Made by a program: the position numbers and the translations under genes. From an uncultured Phocaeicola sp. (lineage in GTDB: Bacteria > Bacteroidota > Bacteroidia > Bacteroidales > Bacteroidaceae), in the NCBI GenBank assembly GCA_948566455.1, contig CAOYQO010000006.1, forward strand, positions 62,001 to 126,000: a stretch of DNA of 64,000 nt. Direction: 5' to 3'. Shown here piece by piece: positions 26,919 through 35,899 of the stretch (the first letter of the stretch is position 1; each line of letters begins with the position of its first letter). The notes below the pieces were generated by a model. The model made no database searches and was not told the DNA's origin. It saw nothing but the letters and a program-made list of their open reading frames with translations.

Positions 26919-28100
26919 TTGAACATAAAATTAGATTATTCAGATATTGAGTTTCAGGAGAATGGTAAACTGAAACTCTTGATTATTGTGGGCACACGTC
27001 CAGAGATTATTCGTTTGGCGGCTGTCATAAATAAATGTCGTAAATATTTTGATTGTATACTGGCTCATACAGGACAGAATTATGATTATAACTTGAATGG
27101 GATTTTTTTTCGTGACTTGAAGTTGAAAGCCCCAGAAGTGTATATGGATGCTGTGGGAGATGACTTGGGTGCCACAATGGGAAATATTATTAATGCCAGT
27201 TATAAACTGATGCTTCAAGTGAAGCCTGATGCCGTGTTAGTACTGGGTGATACAAATTCTTGTCTCAGTGTAATAAGTGCCAAACGACTGCATATTCCTA
27301 TTTTCCACATGGAAGCTGGTAACCGTTGTTTTGACGAATGTTTGCCAGAAGAAACTAATCGTCGTATTGTAGACATTATCTCCGATATGAATCTTTGTTA
27401 TTCGGAACATGCTCGCAGATACTTGAATGTTGCAGGAGTAGCAAAAGAACGCACTTATGTGACTGGTTCGCCTATGGCAGAAGTACTTCATGAGAATCTA
27501 CAGGAAATAGAATCTTCAGATATCCACAGAAGATTGAATTTGCAAAAAGGGAAATACATTTTGCTGTCGGCTCATAGAGAAGAGAATATTGATACAGAAA
27601 GGAATTTTTGTTCTTTATTTAATGCCATTAATGCTATGGCAGAAAAGTATGATATGCCGATTCTTTATAGTTGTCATCCTCGTAGTCGTAATCGTTTGAC
27701 TGCAAGTGGATTTAAACTTGATTCTCGCGTGATACAGCACGAACCTCTTGGCTTTCATGATTACAATTGTTTGCAGATGAATGCATATGCTGTAGTGAGT
27801 GATAGTGGTACCTTGCCAGAGGAAAGCAGTTTCTTTACTTCGGTGGGTTATCCTTTTCCTGCTATCTGTATTCGTACAAGTACGGAGCGTCCGGAGGCTT
27901 TGGACAAAGGAGGATTTGTATTGGCTGGCATTGATGAAAAGTCATTATTGCAGGCAGTGGATACGGCTGTCGAAATGAATAATAATGGAGATAATGGCGT
28001 TCCTGTTCCTGATTATATGGATGAGAATGTATCGACTAAAGTTGTGAAACTGATTCAGAGCTATACTGGAGTAGTGAACAAGATGGTTTGGAGAAAGTAG
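26919..28100 (+). CDS. capG: UDP-L-FucNAc-forming 2-epimerase (CapG/WbjD type)
   Basis: 393 residues from a TTG start; the leading segment before LLIIVGTRPEIIRLAAV is usual in the CapG/WbpI group. Other motifs of non-hydrolysing UDP-HexNAc 2-epimerases are HMEAGNRCFDECLPEETNRR near 135 and SDSGTLPEESSF near 295. It performs the last step to UDP-L-FucNAc. Family members also include WecB, which makes UDP-ManNAc, but CapE and CapF in the same locus favour the FucNAc role. Confidence 0.9.
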   Translation: MNIKLDYSDIEFQENGKLKLLIIVGTRPEIIRLAAVINKCRKYFDCILAHTGQNYDYNLNGIFFRDLKLKAPEVYMDAVGDDLGATMGNIINASYKLMLQVKPDAVLVLGDTNSCLSVISAKRLHIPIFHMEAGNRCFDECLPEETNRRIVDIISDMNLCYSEHARRYLNVAGVAKERTYVTGSPMAEVLHENLQEIESSDIHRRLNLQKGKYILLSAHREENIDTERNFCSLFNAINAMAEKYDMPILYSCHPRSRNRLTASGFKLDSRVIQHEPLGFHDYNCLQMNAYAVVSDSGTLPEESSFFTSVGYPFPAICIRTSTERPEALDKGGFVLAGIDEKSLLQAVDTAVEMNNNGDNGVPVPDYMDENVSTKVVKLIQSYTGVVNKMVWRK

Positions 28101-28106
28101 AGAAGG

Positions 28107-29126
28107 ATGGCAGCTATTGAAAAGTTTAAGGATATAAAAGTTTTGGAAGTAACAGATGATTATTTTTTAGGTTCTAAAGGTTACCAAATCTTTAAATATG
28201 ATTTTTTGCAGAAGAAATATGATTTTTTTGCTAATGTCATAGATGGATATCGTTTTTTTGCTACATATCCTTTATTTAGGAGATTTTTACGTGCTGAAAT
28301 AAACGGTTTATATTCATTGAAGAATGGAAATTATTTGCTAATTGCAAAGAAGGGCATATTCTATAAGAATAATCATTCTGCTGTTTTTAGAAAGGTATTT
28401 TCTATATCAAGAGGATCTAGGCCTCTAAATCTATGTGAGTTGCCTAATGGGCACATTTATTGGGGTGAATATTTTGCCAATATAGAGAAAGAAGCAGTTC
28501 ATATATATGTATCTATTGATGGTGGTTTAACTTGGAAAATAGCCTATACCTTCTCTGAAGGTAATATAAATCATATCCATGGTTTGTTTTGGGATGAATT
28601 TACAAATCAGTTGTGGTTTTGCACAGGCGATAGAGAGAATGAGTGCATTATTGGTTATACTGAGGATGAGTTTCAGACAATAGTTGAGGTGTTTAGGGGA
28701 AATCAGGAGTATCGTTCGTGTCAGTTGTTCTTTTATGAACATTTTGTTGTTTTTGCTACAGATTCTCAATATGTGCAGAATGAAATCAAAATGTTTGCTA
28801 GGGATTCTATGCAAATTAAATCATTGGTAAAAATACAAGGAACTGCCATAAAGGGAGGACAGTTAGGGAATATATCTTTTCTTTCAACGACAGTAGAGCC
28901 ATCTAAAATAAATAAAGATAGATATTCACATTTATGGATTACGGATGATGGCATAAATTGGCGTGAAATCTTCAAAGAGAAGAAGGATATATGGCCGTTT
29001 ATATTTCAATTTGGTAGTATCGAATTTCCCATATATAAATGTGGTAGAGTATTGCAAAGAATCTTTTTTAACGGGAGGGCATTAAAAAATATAGATGGAT
29101 GTTCGCTTTCAATATCTCTAGAATAG
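28107..29126 (+). CDS. cytoplasmic Asp-box (BNR) repeat protein, sialidase-like fold
   Basis: 339 residues, no signal peptide. Two clear Asp boxes, SIDGGLTW near 135 and TDDGINW near 275, indicate a beta-propeller of the sialidase/BNR type. A sialidase arginine triad was not identified, so catalysis is doubtful. It lies 6 bp after capG and just before a WbuB-like transferase. Similar proteins occur in other capsule loci without known function. It is the second propeller of this kind in the locus (the other is secreted, at 18645). Confidence 0.7.
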   Translation: MAAIEKFKDIKVLEVTDDYFLGSKGYQIFKYDFLQKKYDFFANVIDGYRFFATYPLFRRFLRAEINGLYSLKNGNYLLIAKKGIFYKNNHSAVFRKVFSISRGSRPLNLCELPNGHIYWGEYFANIEKEAVHIYVSIDGGLTWKIAYTFSEGNINHIHGLFWDEFTNQLWFCTGDRENECIIGYTEDEFQTIVEVFRGNQEYRSCQLFFYEHFVVFATDSQYVQNEIKMFARDSMQIKSLVKIQGTAIKGGQLGNISFLSTTVEPSKINKDRYSHLWITDDGINWREIFKEKKDIWPFIFQFGSIEFPIYKCGRVLQRIFFNGRALKNIDGCSLSISLE

Positions 29127-29128
29127 AA

Positions 29129-30340
29129 ATGAAGGTTTTATTAATAACACAGTATTTTTATCCTGAGAATTTTAAAAGTAATGATATTGCTTTTGAATTA
29201 GTGAAAAGAGGTTATGAAGTAGATGCACTAGTAGGTATCCCTAATTATCCGGAAGGGCAAATCTATAATGGATATGGTCTTTTTAAGAAACGTCGGGAGA
29301 ATGTAAAAGGAGTGAATGTATACCGCTCCTTTCAGATACCACGTGGCAAAGGAGGAGGATTAAGGCTAATGATTAATTACCTGAGTTTTGTTTTTTCTTC
29401 GTGTTTTAATGTGTTTTTTTATTTTGCTTGGAGAAATTATGATGCAGTAATTGTGCATGAAGTCTCGCCTATATTTCAAGCATATCCTGCTATTCTTCTG
29501 AGAAAACTAAGAAAAGTTCCAGTTTACCTATGGGTGTTGGATATATGGCCTGATGCTATGATGTCTGGTGGCGGAATCAAAAATAGGAAAATCTTATCAT
29601 TTGTAAATAGATTAGTGGTAAATATCTATGGTCAATGTGACAGGATATTGATTAGTAGTAAGCGTTTTACCGAATCTATTTTATCTAAAGGAGATTTTGT
29701 TGATAAAATAAAGTATTTCCCTAATTGGAGTGATGACTTATTGAAAGTAGATTCGGAATATCCTATTCCTCAATTACCTGATGGTTTTAAAATAATGCTT
29801 GCTGGAAATTTAGGACGTTCCCAAAATTTAGATGCAGTTGTTCAGTTGATTCTATCTTTGAGAGATATAAAGGACTTGAAATGGATATTTATAGGTAATG
29901 GAAGTGAAAAGGAATGGCTTGATAATTTTATAGAGGCTAATAAATTGAGTGATGTAGCATTTACATTAGGACGTTTTCCACTTGAAGCAATGCCGGGATT
30001 CTTTAAAAAGGCTAATGCTCTGCTTGTTACTTTACGATCAGGATTCCCTCATTTGGGAATGGTAGTTCCTGCACGTTTACAGGCATATATGTCTGCTGGA
30101 AGGCCTGTCTTAGCAATGATTGGTAATGGTGGAGCAGACGTGATAAAAGAAGCTAATTGTGGTTATGCTGTTCCTGCGGGAGATTACGAGGCTTTGGCTA
30201 CTATAATTCGAAATAATGTACTGGTGAATAAGGAGGCTTTTGAGACTTTGGGATATAATGGGCGTTGTTACTTTGAGAGAGAATTTCAAAAAGATATCTG
30301 TATAGATAATCTGTGCCGAATACTCAAGGAAGATTTTTAA
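29129..30340 (+). CDS. wbuB: WbuB-like GT4 glycosyltransferase (likely L-FucNAc transferase)
   Basis: 403 residues from ATG at 29129, two bases after the previous stop; an ATG at 29099 would overlap that gene and is less likely. GT-B fold: N-terminal LLITQYFYPE with the SNDIAFELVKRGYEV segment, WVLDIWPDAM near 145, and the donor-site stretch RLQAYMSAGRPVLAMIGNGG near 325. WbuB homologues transfer L-FucNAc in E. coli O26. CapE/F/G in the locus make that donor. Acts at the cytoplasmic membrane face. Confidence 0.85.
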   Translation: MKVLLITQYFYPENFKSNDIAFELVKRGYEVDALVGIPNYPEGQIYNGYGLFKKRRENVKGVNVYRSFQIPRGKGGGLRLMINYLSFVFSSCFNVFFYFAWRNYDAVIVHEVSPIFQAYPAILLRKLRKVPVYLWVLDIWPDAMMSGGGIKNRKILSFVNRLVVNIYGQCDRILISSKRFTESILSKGDFVDKIKYFPNWSDDLLKVDSEYPIPQLPDGFKIMLAGNLGRSQNLDAVVQLILSLRDIKDLKWIFIGNGSEKEWLDNFIEANKLSDVAFTLGRFPLEAMPGFFKKANALLVTLRSGFPHLGMVVPARLQAYMSAGRPVLAMIGNGGADVIKEANCGYAVPAGDYEALATIIRNNVLVNKEAFETLGYNGRCYFEREFQKDICIDNLCRILKEDF

Positions 30341-30349
30341 TTAACTAGA

Positions 30350-30931
30350 ATGAAAAAACTAAGTTTAACATACCGTTTCCTTCGTTTTATAGGTTTAAAT
30401 TATTCAGAGGAGGAATATGGTGATGTCAGTCTATTTAAAGTTATTGGGAAGTTTTTTGGAAACATGTATCATGCTCTTTTATTGAGTATGATGAATTGGG
30501 TTATTTTTGAACCAATAAATCCAAGAATGTTACGTCCTTTTCTATTGAGGAGACTTGGCTGTAAGGTAGGCAAGGGAGTATTTATTGGAGATCATGTTGT
30601 TGTAGATGAGAATCATGCAGATCATATAATATTAGAAGATCATGTGCATATAGCTAGCGGTACTCGTTTGTTATGCCATCAAAGAGATTTATCTAATTAC
30701 TGTGTTGGAGATGATTATGCGAAGCTTGGTTATAAACTAGGTATAATCCATATGAAAAAGGGTAGTTTAGTTGGTATGGAATCATTTATTATGCCTGGTG
30801 TTACTATTGGTGAGGGTGCAATAGTTGGTGCTGGTTCTTTGGTTACAAAAGATATTCCAGCATGGACAATTGCTGCAGGTAGACCTGCTAAGGTCGTGAA
30901 AGAAATTCCTCAGAGAATTTCTGTAAAATAA
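30350..30931 (+). CDS. hexapeptide-repeat acyltransferase (WcaF/NodL-like)
   Basis: 193 residues. A left-handed beta-helix is indicated by hexad repeats such as VGKGVFIGDHVVVDEN and the classical GAIVGAGSLVTKDIP near 165, ending with AGRPAKVVKEIP. Members transfer acetyl or other acyl groups to sugar hydroxyls. It probably O-acetylates a sugar of the repeat unit. It might also use the special acyl group made by the ACP module, but nothing in the sequence shows this. Confidence 0.85.
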   Translation: MKKLSLTYRFLRFIGLNYSEEEYGDVSLFKVIGKFFGNMYHALLLSMMNWVIFEPINPRMLRPFLLRRLGCKVGKGVFIGDHVVVDENHADHIILEDHVHIASGTRLLCHQRDLSNYCVGDDYAKLGYKLGIIHMKKGSLVGMESFIMPGVTIGEGAIVGAGSLVTKDIPAWTIAAGRPAKVVKEIPQRISVK

Positions 30932-30950
30932 TCTAGTAAATATTATTGTT

Positions 30951-31805
30951 TTGAATATACTAACCTTCGACATTGAGGACTGGTATAATTGCGACTTTAT
31001 CTCAGGTGATTTCAATTGGGATAAACATGAAGTGCGTATATATCAGGGAGTAGACCGTATTCTTGCAGAATTGGAGAAACGGAATCAAAAAGGAACATTT
31101 TTTTGCCTTGGCTGGATTGCGGAAAGACATCCAGATGTGATTCGTTCTATTCAAAAGCAGGGGCATCATATAGGTTGTCATTCCTATCAACATGAGTTGT
31201 CTTTCCGTTTTGATGAGAAGACATTTAAAGCAGATACATTGAAGGCGAAACGCCTAATAGAAGATGTGACGGGAGAGGAAGTGAATGCATTTCGTGCCCC
31301 GGGATTTTCTATCACTAAGAATAATACTTGGGCGCTTTATTGTCTGGCAGAGATGGGATTCAGATATGATTGTTCTATGTTTCCTGCTCCTCATGATTAT
31401 GGTGGTATGCCAAGTTATGGAGAAGGTGTTCCGAAACGTATTGATGTTGGTGATGGAAGGATTATCAAAGAGTTTCCAATAAATATCCATCAGATAATGG
31501 GTAAACATATTGTTTTTTCCGGTGGTGGTTTCTTCCGTTTATTTCCTTATTGGCTGATTAATCATTGGGGAAGACATAGTGATTATATGATGACTTATTT
31601 TCATCCGAGAGATTTTGATGAAGAGCAACCTGTCATGAAAAGCTTACCTGTAATGCGTCGTTTTAAGAGTTATGTTGGCATAAAAGGGGCTTTTACTAAG
31701 TTTCAAAGGGTATTGGATCATTATGAGTTTTATAATGTAGAACAGGCTGATAAGCTTATTAATTGGAATACTATTCCTATAATGCGATTAGATGATTTAA
31801 AATAA
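30951..31805 (+). CDS. polysaccharide deacetylase family protein
   Basis: 284 residues from a TTG start (MNILTFDIEDWYNCDF). NodB-type motifs are the metal-binding TFDIEDW at the start, HSYQH near 78 and FRAPGFS near 115. The C-terminal DUF3473-like region contains YFHPRDFDEEQP near 220. Such enzymes remove N-acetyl groups from amino sugars; cytoplasmic members of capsule loci may act on lipid-linked intermediates. A second possibility is another amide hydrolysis on the sugar nucleotide. Confidence 0.87.
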   Translation: MNILTFDIEDWYNCDFISGDFNWDKHEVRIYQGVDRILAELEKRNQKGTFFCLGWIAERHPDVIRSIQKQGHHIGCHSYQHELSFRFDEKTFKADTLKAKRLIEDVTGEEVNAFRAPGFSITKNNTWALYCLAEMGFRYDCSMFPAPHDYGGMPSYGEGVPKRIDVGDGRIIKEFPINIHQIMGKHIVFSGGGFFRLFPYWLINHWGRHSDYMMTYFHPRDFDEEQPVMKSLPVMRRFKSYVGIKGAFTKFQRVLDHYEFYNVEQADKLINWNTIPIMRLDDLK

Positions 31806-31812
31806 GAGACTC

Positions 31813-32790
31813 ATGAATATACTTATTACAGGAATTCACGGTTTTGTGGGCTCTAATCTAGTTATTGCCTTAAAAGAGCATCATGTTCTTTATGGTCTTG
31901 ATATCGTCGCTCCTGAAAAGGAGGGAGTAGTGAAAACTTTTGCTTGGGAAGATATTGAATCAACTTCTTTTCCAATGCAGCGTTTGCCACAATTTGATGC
32001 CATCATCCATCTGGCCGGTAAAGCACATGATACAAAGAACCAGTCTGTTGCACAGGCGTATTTTGATATCAATACAGGACTGACTCAGAAGATCTTTGAT
32101 TTCTTTCTGGAATCTACAGCTAAGAAGTTCATATTCTTTAGTTCAGTGAAGGCTGCTGCCGATAGTGTAGTAGGGGATGCATTGAGGGAAGATGTGATAC
32201 CTACTCCAATAGGCCCTTACGGAGAGAGTAAGATAGCAGCCGAGAATTATATTCTCGATAAATTAAAAAATAAAAATGAAAAATTAAAACTACATGATGA
32301 TAGGAAGCAGGTATATATCTTGAGACCCTGCATGATTCATGGCCCGGGCAATAAAGGAAACCTGAATTTGCTTTATAATGTGGTAAAGAAAGGCATTCCT
32401 TGGCCTTTGGGAGATTTTGAAAATAAGCGTTCGTTCACTTCGATTGATAACTTATGTTATGTGGTGGAAGGTTTGCTGACAAAGAATATAGCGAGTGGCA
32501 TTTATCATATGGGGGATGACGAAGCTCTATCTACAAATGAATTGATTGCTCTCATGTGTGAGGCTATGGGTAAAGCACCTCATATCTGGAAGATGAACCG
32601 GAAGATGATGGAAGGTTGTGCAGGCTTAGGAACTTTACTTCATCTGCCGCTGAATACTGAACGTTTGCGGAAACTGACGGAGAATTACGTGGTTAGTAAT
32701 GAGAAGATTAAAGCAGCACTTGGCATTGAACGAATGCCTGTTCGTGCTGCTGATGGGATTATGAAAACGATAAAATCGTTTTCAAATTAA
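31813..32790 (+). CDS. UDP-4-keto-6-deoxy-HexNAc reductase-like epimerase (WbpV-like)
   Basis: 325 residues. Extended SDR with GIHGFVG near residue 7, FFSSVKAA near 110 and the pair YGESK near 135. It is close to WbpV/QuiNAc 4-reductase types that lie next to a WbpL/WecA-like transferase, as here, and would supply UDP-QuiNAc or UDP-FucNAc as the first sugar. A heptad-periodic tract (32261-32288) encodes an odd Lys/Asn-rich insert, KLKNKNEKLK, near residues 150-160. Confidence 0.8.
   Translation: MNILITGIHGFVGSNLVIALKEHHVLYGLDIVAPEKEGVVKTFAWEDIESTSFPMQRLPQFDAIIHLAGKAHDTKNQSVAQAYFDINTGLTQKIFDFFLESTAKKFIFFSSVKAAADSVVGDALREDVIPTPIGPYGESKIAAENYILDKLKNKNEKLKLHDDRKQVYILRPCMIHGPGNKGNLNLLYNVVKKGIPWPLGDFENKRSFTSIDNLCYVVEGLLTKNIASGIYHMGDDEALSTNELIALMCEAMGKAPHIWKMNRKMMEGCAGLGTLLHLPLNTERLRKLTENYVVSNEKIKAALGIERMPVRAADGIMKTIKSFSN
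32261..32288 (+). repeat. four heptanucleotide units inside the reductase gene
   Basis: Units read aattaaa, aaataaa, aatgaaa, aattaaa. They encode a lysine/asparagine-rich surface insert. The pattern matches the intergenic heptads elsewhere in the window. Confidence 0.5.
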
Positions 32791-32811
32791 TAATTAACAT
32801 TTAAAATTAAA
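32784..32811 (+). repeat. heptanucleotide-periodic spacer
   Basis: Four degenerate units (aaattaa, taattaa, catttaa, aattaaa) begin in the last codons of the reductase gene and fill most of the gap before the initiating transferase gene. Confidence 0.45.
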
Positions 32812-32826
32812 GGGGCAAGTACGGTT

Positions 32827-33777
32827 ATGTATTACCTGATTATATTGGTTCTGCTATTTCTGGCAGAACTTTTTTATTTTAGAATAGCTGATAAGTGCAA
32901 TATCATCGATAAGCCCAATGAGAGAAGTTCTCATACCCGGATTACTTTGCGTGGTGGCGGAATCATTTTCTATTTTGGCGCTTTGGCTTATTTCTTGAGT
33001 AATGAATGGGAATATCCCTGGTTCATGTTAGCATTGACCCTAATTACCTTTATCAGTTTTGTGGATGACGTTCGTTCCACTTCTCAAGGCTTTCGGTTAG
33101 TGTTTCACTTTACCGCTATGGCTTTGATGTTTTACCAATGGGGGCTGTTTTCTCTTTCGTGGTGGTGGATAATTATCGCATTGATAGTTTGCACAGGTAT
33201 TATTAATGCTTATAATTTCATGGATGGTATCAACGGCATTACTGGTGGCTATTCATTGGTTATTCTTGGTGCATTAGCTTATATAAATTCTAAGATAATC
33301 ACTTTTGTTGAGTCCGCTTTGATTTATACCGTCCTTTGCTCTGTATTTGTATTTTGTTTCTTTAATTTCCGTAAAAAGGCGAAGTGTTTTGCCGGTGATG
33401 TTGGTTCTGTGAGTATCGCCTTTATTCTTCTTTTTCTGATAGGGAGACTCATTATTAAAACAGAAGATTTCGGCTGGATTATCCTATTGTCTGTTTATGG
33501 TGTCGACAGTGTGCTTACTATCATTCATCGCTTGATGCTTCATGAAAACATTGGTTTACCTCATCGCAAACATATGTATCAGTTGATGGCGAACGAATTG
33601 AGGATGCCTCATGTTGTGATTTCGTTGATTTATATGGTGGTACAAGCAATAATAATAATTGGCTATATAGGATGTTTGAACTATGGTTATATATTCTTGC
33701 TGGGTGTAATTTTATTGCTTAGCTTTATCTATATATGGTTTATGAAGAAGTACTTTAGTTTACATCAAAAGGTTTAA
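32827..33777 (+). CDS. WecA/WbpL-like undecaprenyl-phosphate sugar-1-phosphate transferase
   Basis: 316 residues, polytopic membrane protein of the MraY/WecA family. Catalytic motifs are FVDDVRS near 80, NAYNFMDGINGI near 135, GDVGS near 190 and the C-terminal PHRKHMYQ near 247. It transfers a HexNAc-type sugar phosphate to undecaprenyl phosphate, starting repeat-unit synthesis. It is the last capsule gene and is followed by a terminator, the normal layout of Bacteroides loci. The sugar is likely the product of the preceding reductase. Confidence 0.92.
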   Translation: MYYLIILVLLFLAELFYFRIADKCNIIDKPNERSSHTRITLRGGGIIFYFGALAYFLSNEWEYPWFMLALTLITFISFVDDVRSTSQGFRLVFHFTAMALMFYQWGLFSLSWWWIIIALIVCTGIINAYNFMDGINGITGGYSLVILGALAYINSKIITFVESALIYTVLCSVFVFCFFNFRKKAKCFAGDVGSVSIAFILLFLIGRLIIKTEDFGWIILLSVYGVDSVLTIIHRLMLHENIGLPHRKHMYQLMANELRMPHVVISLIYMVVQAIIIIGYIGCLNYGYIFLLGVILLLSFIYIWFMKKYFSLHQKV

Positions 33778-33803
33778 TATTAATTGATTGTATATTAATG
33801 TCA

Positions 33804-33837
33804 GAAAACAGCTCCTAGTGGGCTGTTTTCTTTGTTT
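33804..33837 (+). terminator. terminator of the capsule operon
   Basis: A perfect 9-bp stem, GAAAACAGC (33804-33812) with GCTGTTTTC (33822-33830), is followed by TTTGTTT. It lies 27 bp after the last capsule gene. Confidence 0.8.
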
Positions 33838-33927
33838 ATATCTGGTAATATCTTCACAGAACACTTACGGATAAAAATATCATGGCTTAAATTCTACAAC
33901 TATTTTTCTATTCTTATAACTTTATTG

Positions 33928-33935
33928 TATATTTG
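33928..33935 (+). promoter_or_regulatory. -7 element for the sensor kinase operon
   Basis: TATATTTG matches TAnnTTTG and lies 24 bp before the kinase start. No clear -33 TTTG is seen. Confidence 0.55.
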
Positions 33936-33959
33936 CCGAAACAATTCTATATTCACTGA

Positions 33960-35894
33960 ATGGGCTTATTTAGGAAAATAATATATAGCTTTCTGCTTTT
34001 CTTACTGATATCCCACATTGGGCTTTCATCGGCCTTTGCGGTGACTGGAGAACACCCGGTATTGATTATCAGTTCATATAATCCGGACGCACGACAAACT
34101 TCTGGAAATATTTACGATTTTATGGAAGAATTTGAGCGGCTGGGAGGGGAGGCTCCGATATCTCTGGAAAATATGAACTGCAAAAGTTTCTCCGAAGCTC
34201 CTTTATGGAAAAGTAAAATGGAGGAACTTCTTGCTAAATACCGGGGAAAACGTTCGCCTGTACTACTTGTGCTGATTGGTCAGGAGGCTTGGACAGCTTA
34301 TTTATCACAAGCAGATTCCATACGTGGAAATGTGCCGGTGCTGGCTGCACTGGCAAGCCGTAATGCTATTATTCTTCCGGATGATTCAGTCGATCTGAAA
34401 ACATGGATGCCTGATGCAGTGGATTTCTTTAATGACTTCCCTAATTCTTCAGTGAAAGCCGGATTCGTTTATGAATATGATGTAGAAGCCAATATTAATC
34501 TGATAAAGAAGCTGTATCCGGAAACCAGGAATATTGCTTTTGTTTCCGATAATAGTTATGGTGGTGTTTCTTTGCAGGCACATGTAGTGGAAGAGATGAA
34601 AAAACACCCGGAACTGAACCTTATTCTGCTGGACGGACGAACGAATACAATTTATACCATAAGCGATAAATTACATGAATTGCCTCCCAATACAGCATTG
34701 TTATTGGGTACTTGGCGCGTAGATATGTATGACGGATACTTTATGCGCAATGCGACTTATACGATGATGGAGGCTGCCGGTGATGTTCCTACTTTTTCTA
34801 TAACTTCTGTAGGTATAGGCTATTGGGCGGTAGGTGGAGTGATCCCTTCTTACCGGGCATTGGGTAAGGATATGGCGCATCAGGCGGTTCGTTTGTTGCA
34901 GGGACCGGACAGCGACCGGGTGGAAGTAGAGGTAATTCCGAATAAGATACAGATGGATAGCAAGATTGTGAAAGATAAGCGTTTGGATCTGTCTTCCATT
35001 CATCAGCCTATAGAAATGGTCAATGAAACTCCATCGTTTTACGAACAATATAAATATCATATCTGGACTGTTGGTACGGTCTTGGTCGTATTGCTGAGTG
35101 GATTGTTTGTTTCTCTGTACTTTTACTATCATACTAAGAAACTGAAAGATGAACTTCAGGAGTCGGAGAGTGCTTTGAGAGAAGCGAAAGACCGTGCGGA
35201 AGAGTCAAGCCGTCTAAAGAGTGCTTTCCTTGCTAATATGAGCCATGAAATCCGTACGCCGTTGAATGCGATTGTAGGATTCTCCGATGTATTGGCTTCA
35301 GGAGGTACTTCGGTGGATGAACAGCAGGGATATGTCGATATTATTAAAACAAATTCGGACTTGTTGCTTCGCCTGATCAATGACATCCTGGATGTTTCTC
35401 GTCTGGAGGCAGATAGGGTTACGTTTACAATTGAGAAGTGTGATGTAGTACCACTGTGCCAGCAGGTATTAGCTTCTGTTAGTCAGGCTCGTAAATCGGA
35501 AAATGAGTTTATCTTTGAGTGTGACCGTGAAAGTGTGGATTTGCGGACGGATACCCAGCGTTTGCAGCAGGTTATTATAAACTTACTCTCCAATGCCGAC
35601 AAATTTACCAGAAATGGTAAGATCACATTGAAGCTGGAAGTAGATGATGAGAAGAGAGTAGCTACTTTCTCTGTATCAGATACCGGTACAGGTATTCCGT
35701 TGGAAAAACAGAAGCAGGTATTTGAACGGTTTGAAAAACTGAATGAATATGTGCAAGGCACGGGATTGGGTTTATCTATCTGTAAACTGACTGTAGAGAA
35801 GTGGGGAGGAGAGATCTGGGTAGATTCCGGATATACAGATGGAGCAAGATTCGTATTTACACATCCATTTGAGATAGAACAACCAAATAAATAA
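33960..35894 (+). CDS. sensor histidine kinase with periplasmic ABC-type binding domain
   Basis: 644 residues. A signal anchor (residues 1-28) precedes a periplasmic region of about 330 residues resembling ABC transporter substrate-binding domains (VLIISSYNPDARQ near 34). A second membrane segment lies near 365-390, then a coiled linker. The kinase core follows: H-box FLANMSHEIRTPLNAIVGF near 425, NLLSNADKF near 540, DTGTGIP near 575 and GTGLGLSIC near 600. No receiver or DNA-binding domain is attached and no response regulator is adjacent, so its partner is elsewhere. It shares an operon with the nucleotidase gene 5 bp downstream. Confidence 0.9.
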   Translation: MGLFRKIIYSFLLFLLISHIGLSSAFAVTGEHPVLIISSYNPDARQTSGNIYDFMEEFERLGGEAPISLENMNCKSFSEAPLWKSKMEELLAKYRGKRSPVLLVLIGQEAWTAYLSQADSIRGNVPVLAALASRNAIILPDDSVDLKTWMPDAVDFFNDFPNSSVKAGFVYEYDVEANINLIKKLYPETRNIAFVSDNSYGGVSLQAHVVEEMKKHPELNLILLDGRTNTIYTISDKLHELPPNTALLLGTWRVDMYDGYFMRNATYTMMEAAGDVPTFSITSVGIGYWAVGGVIPSYRALGKDMAHQAVRLLQGPDSDRVEVEVIPNKIQMDSKIVKDKRLDLSSIHQPIEMVNETPSFYEQYKYHIWTVGTVLVVLLSGLFVSLYFYYHTKKLKDELQESESALREAKDRAEESSRLKSAFLANMSHEIRTPLNAIVGFSDVLASGGTSVDEQQGYVDIIKTNSDLLLRLINDILDVSRLEADRVTFTIEKCDVVPLCQQVLASVSQARKSENEFIFECDRESVDLRTDTQRLQQVIINLLSNADKFTRNGKITLKLEVDDEKRVATFSVSDTGTGIPLEKQKQVFERFEKLNEYVQGTGLGLSICKLTVEKWGGEIWVDSGYTDGARFVFTHPFEIEQPNK

Positions 35895-35899
35895 TTACT

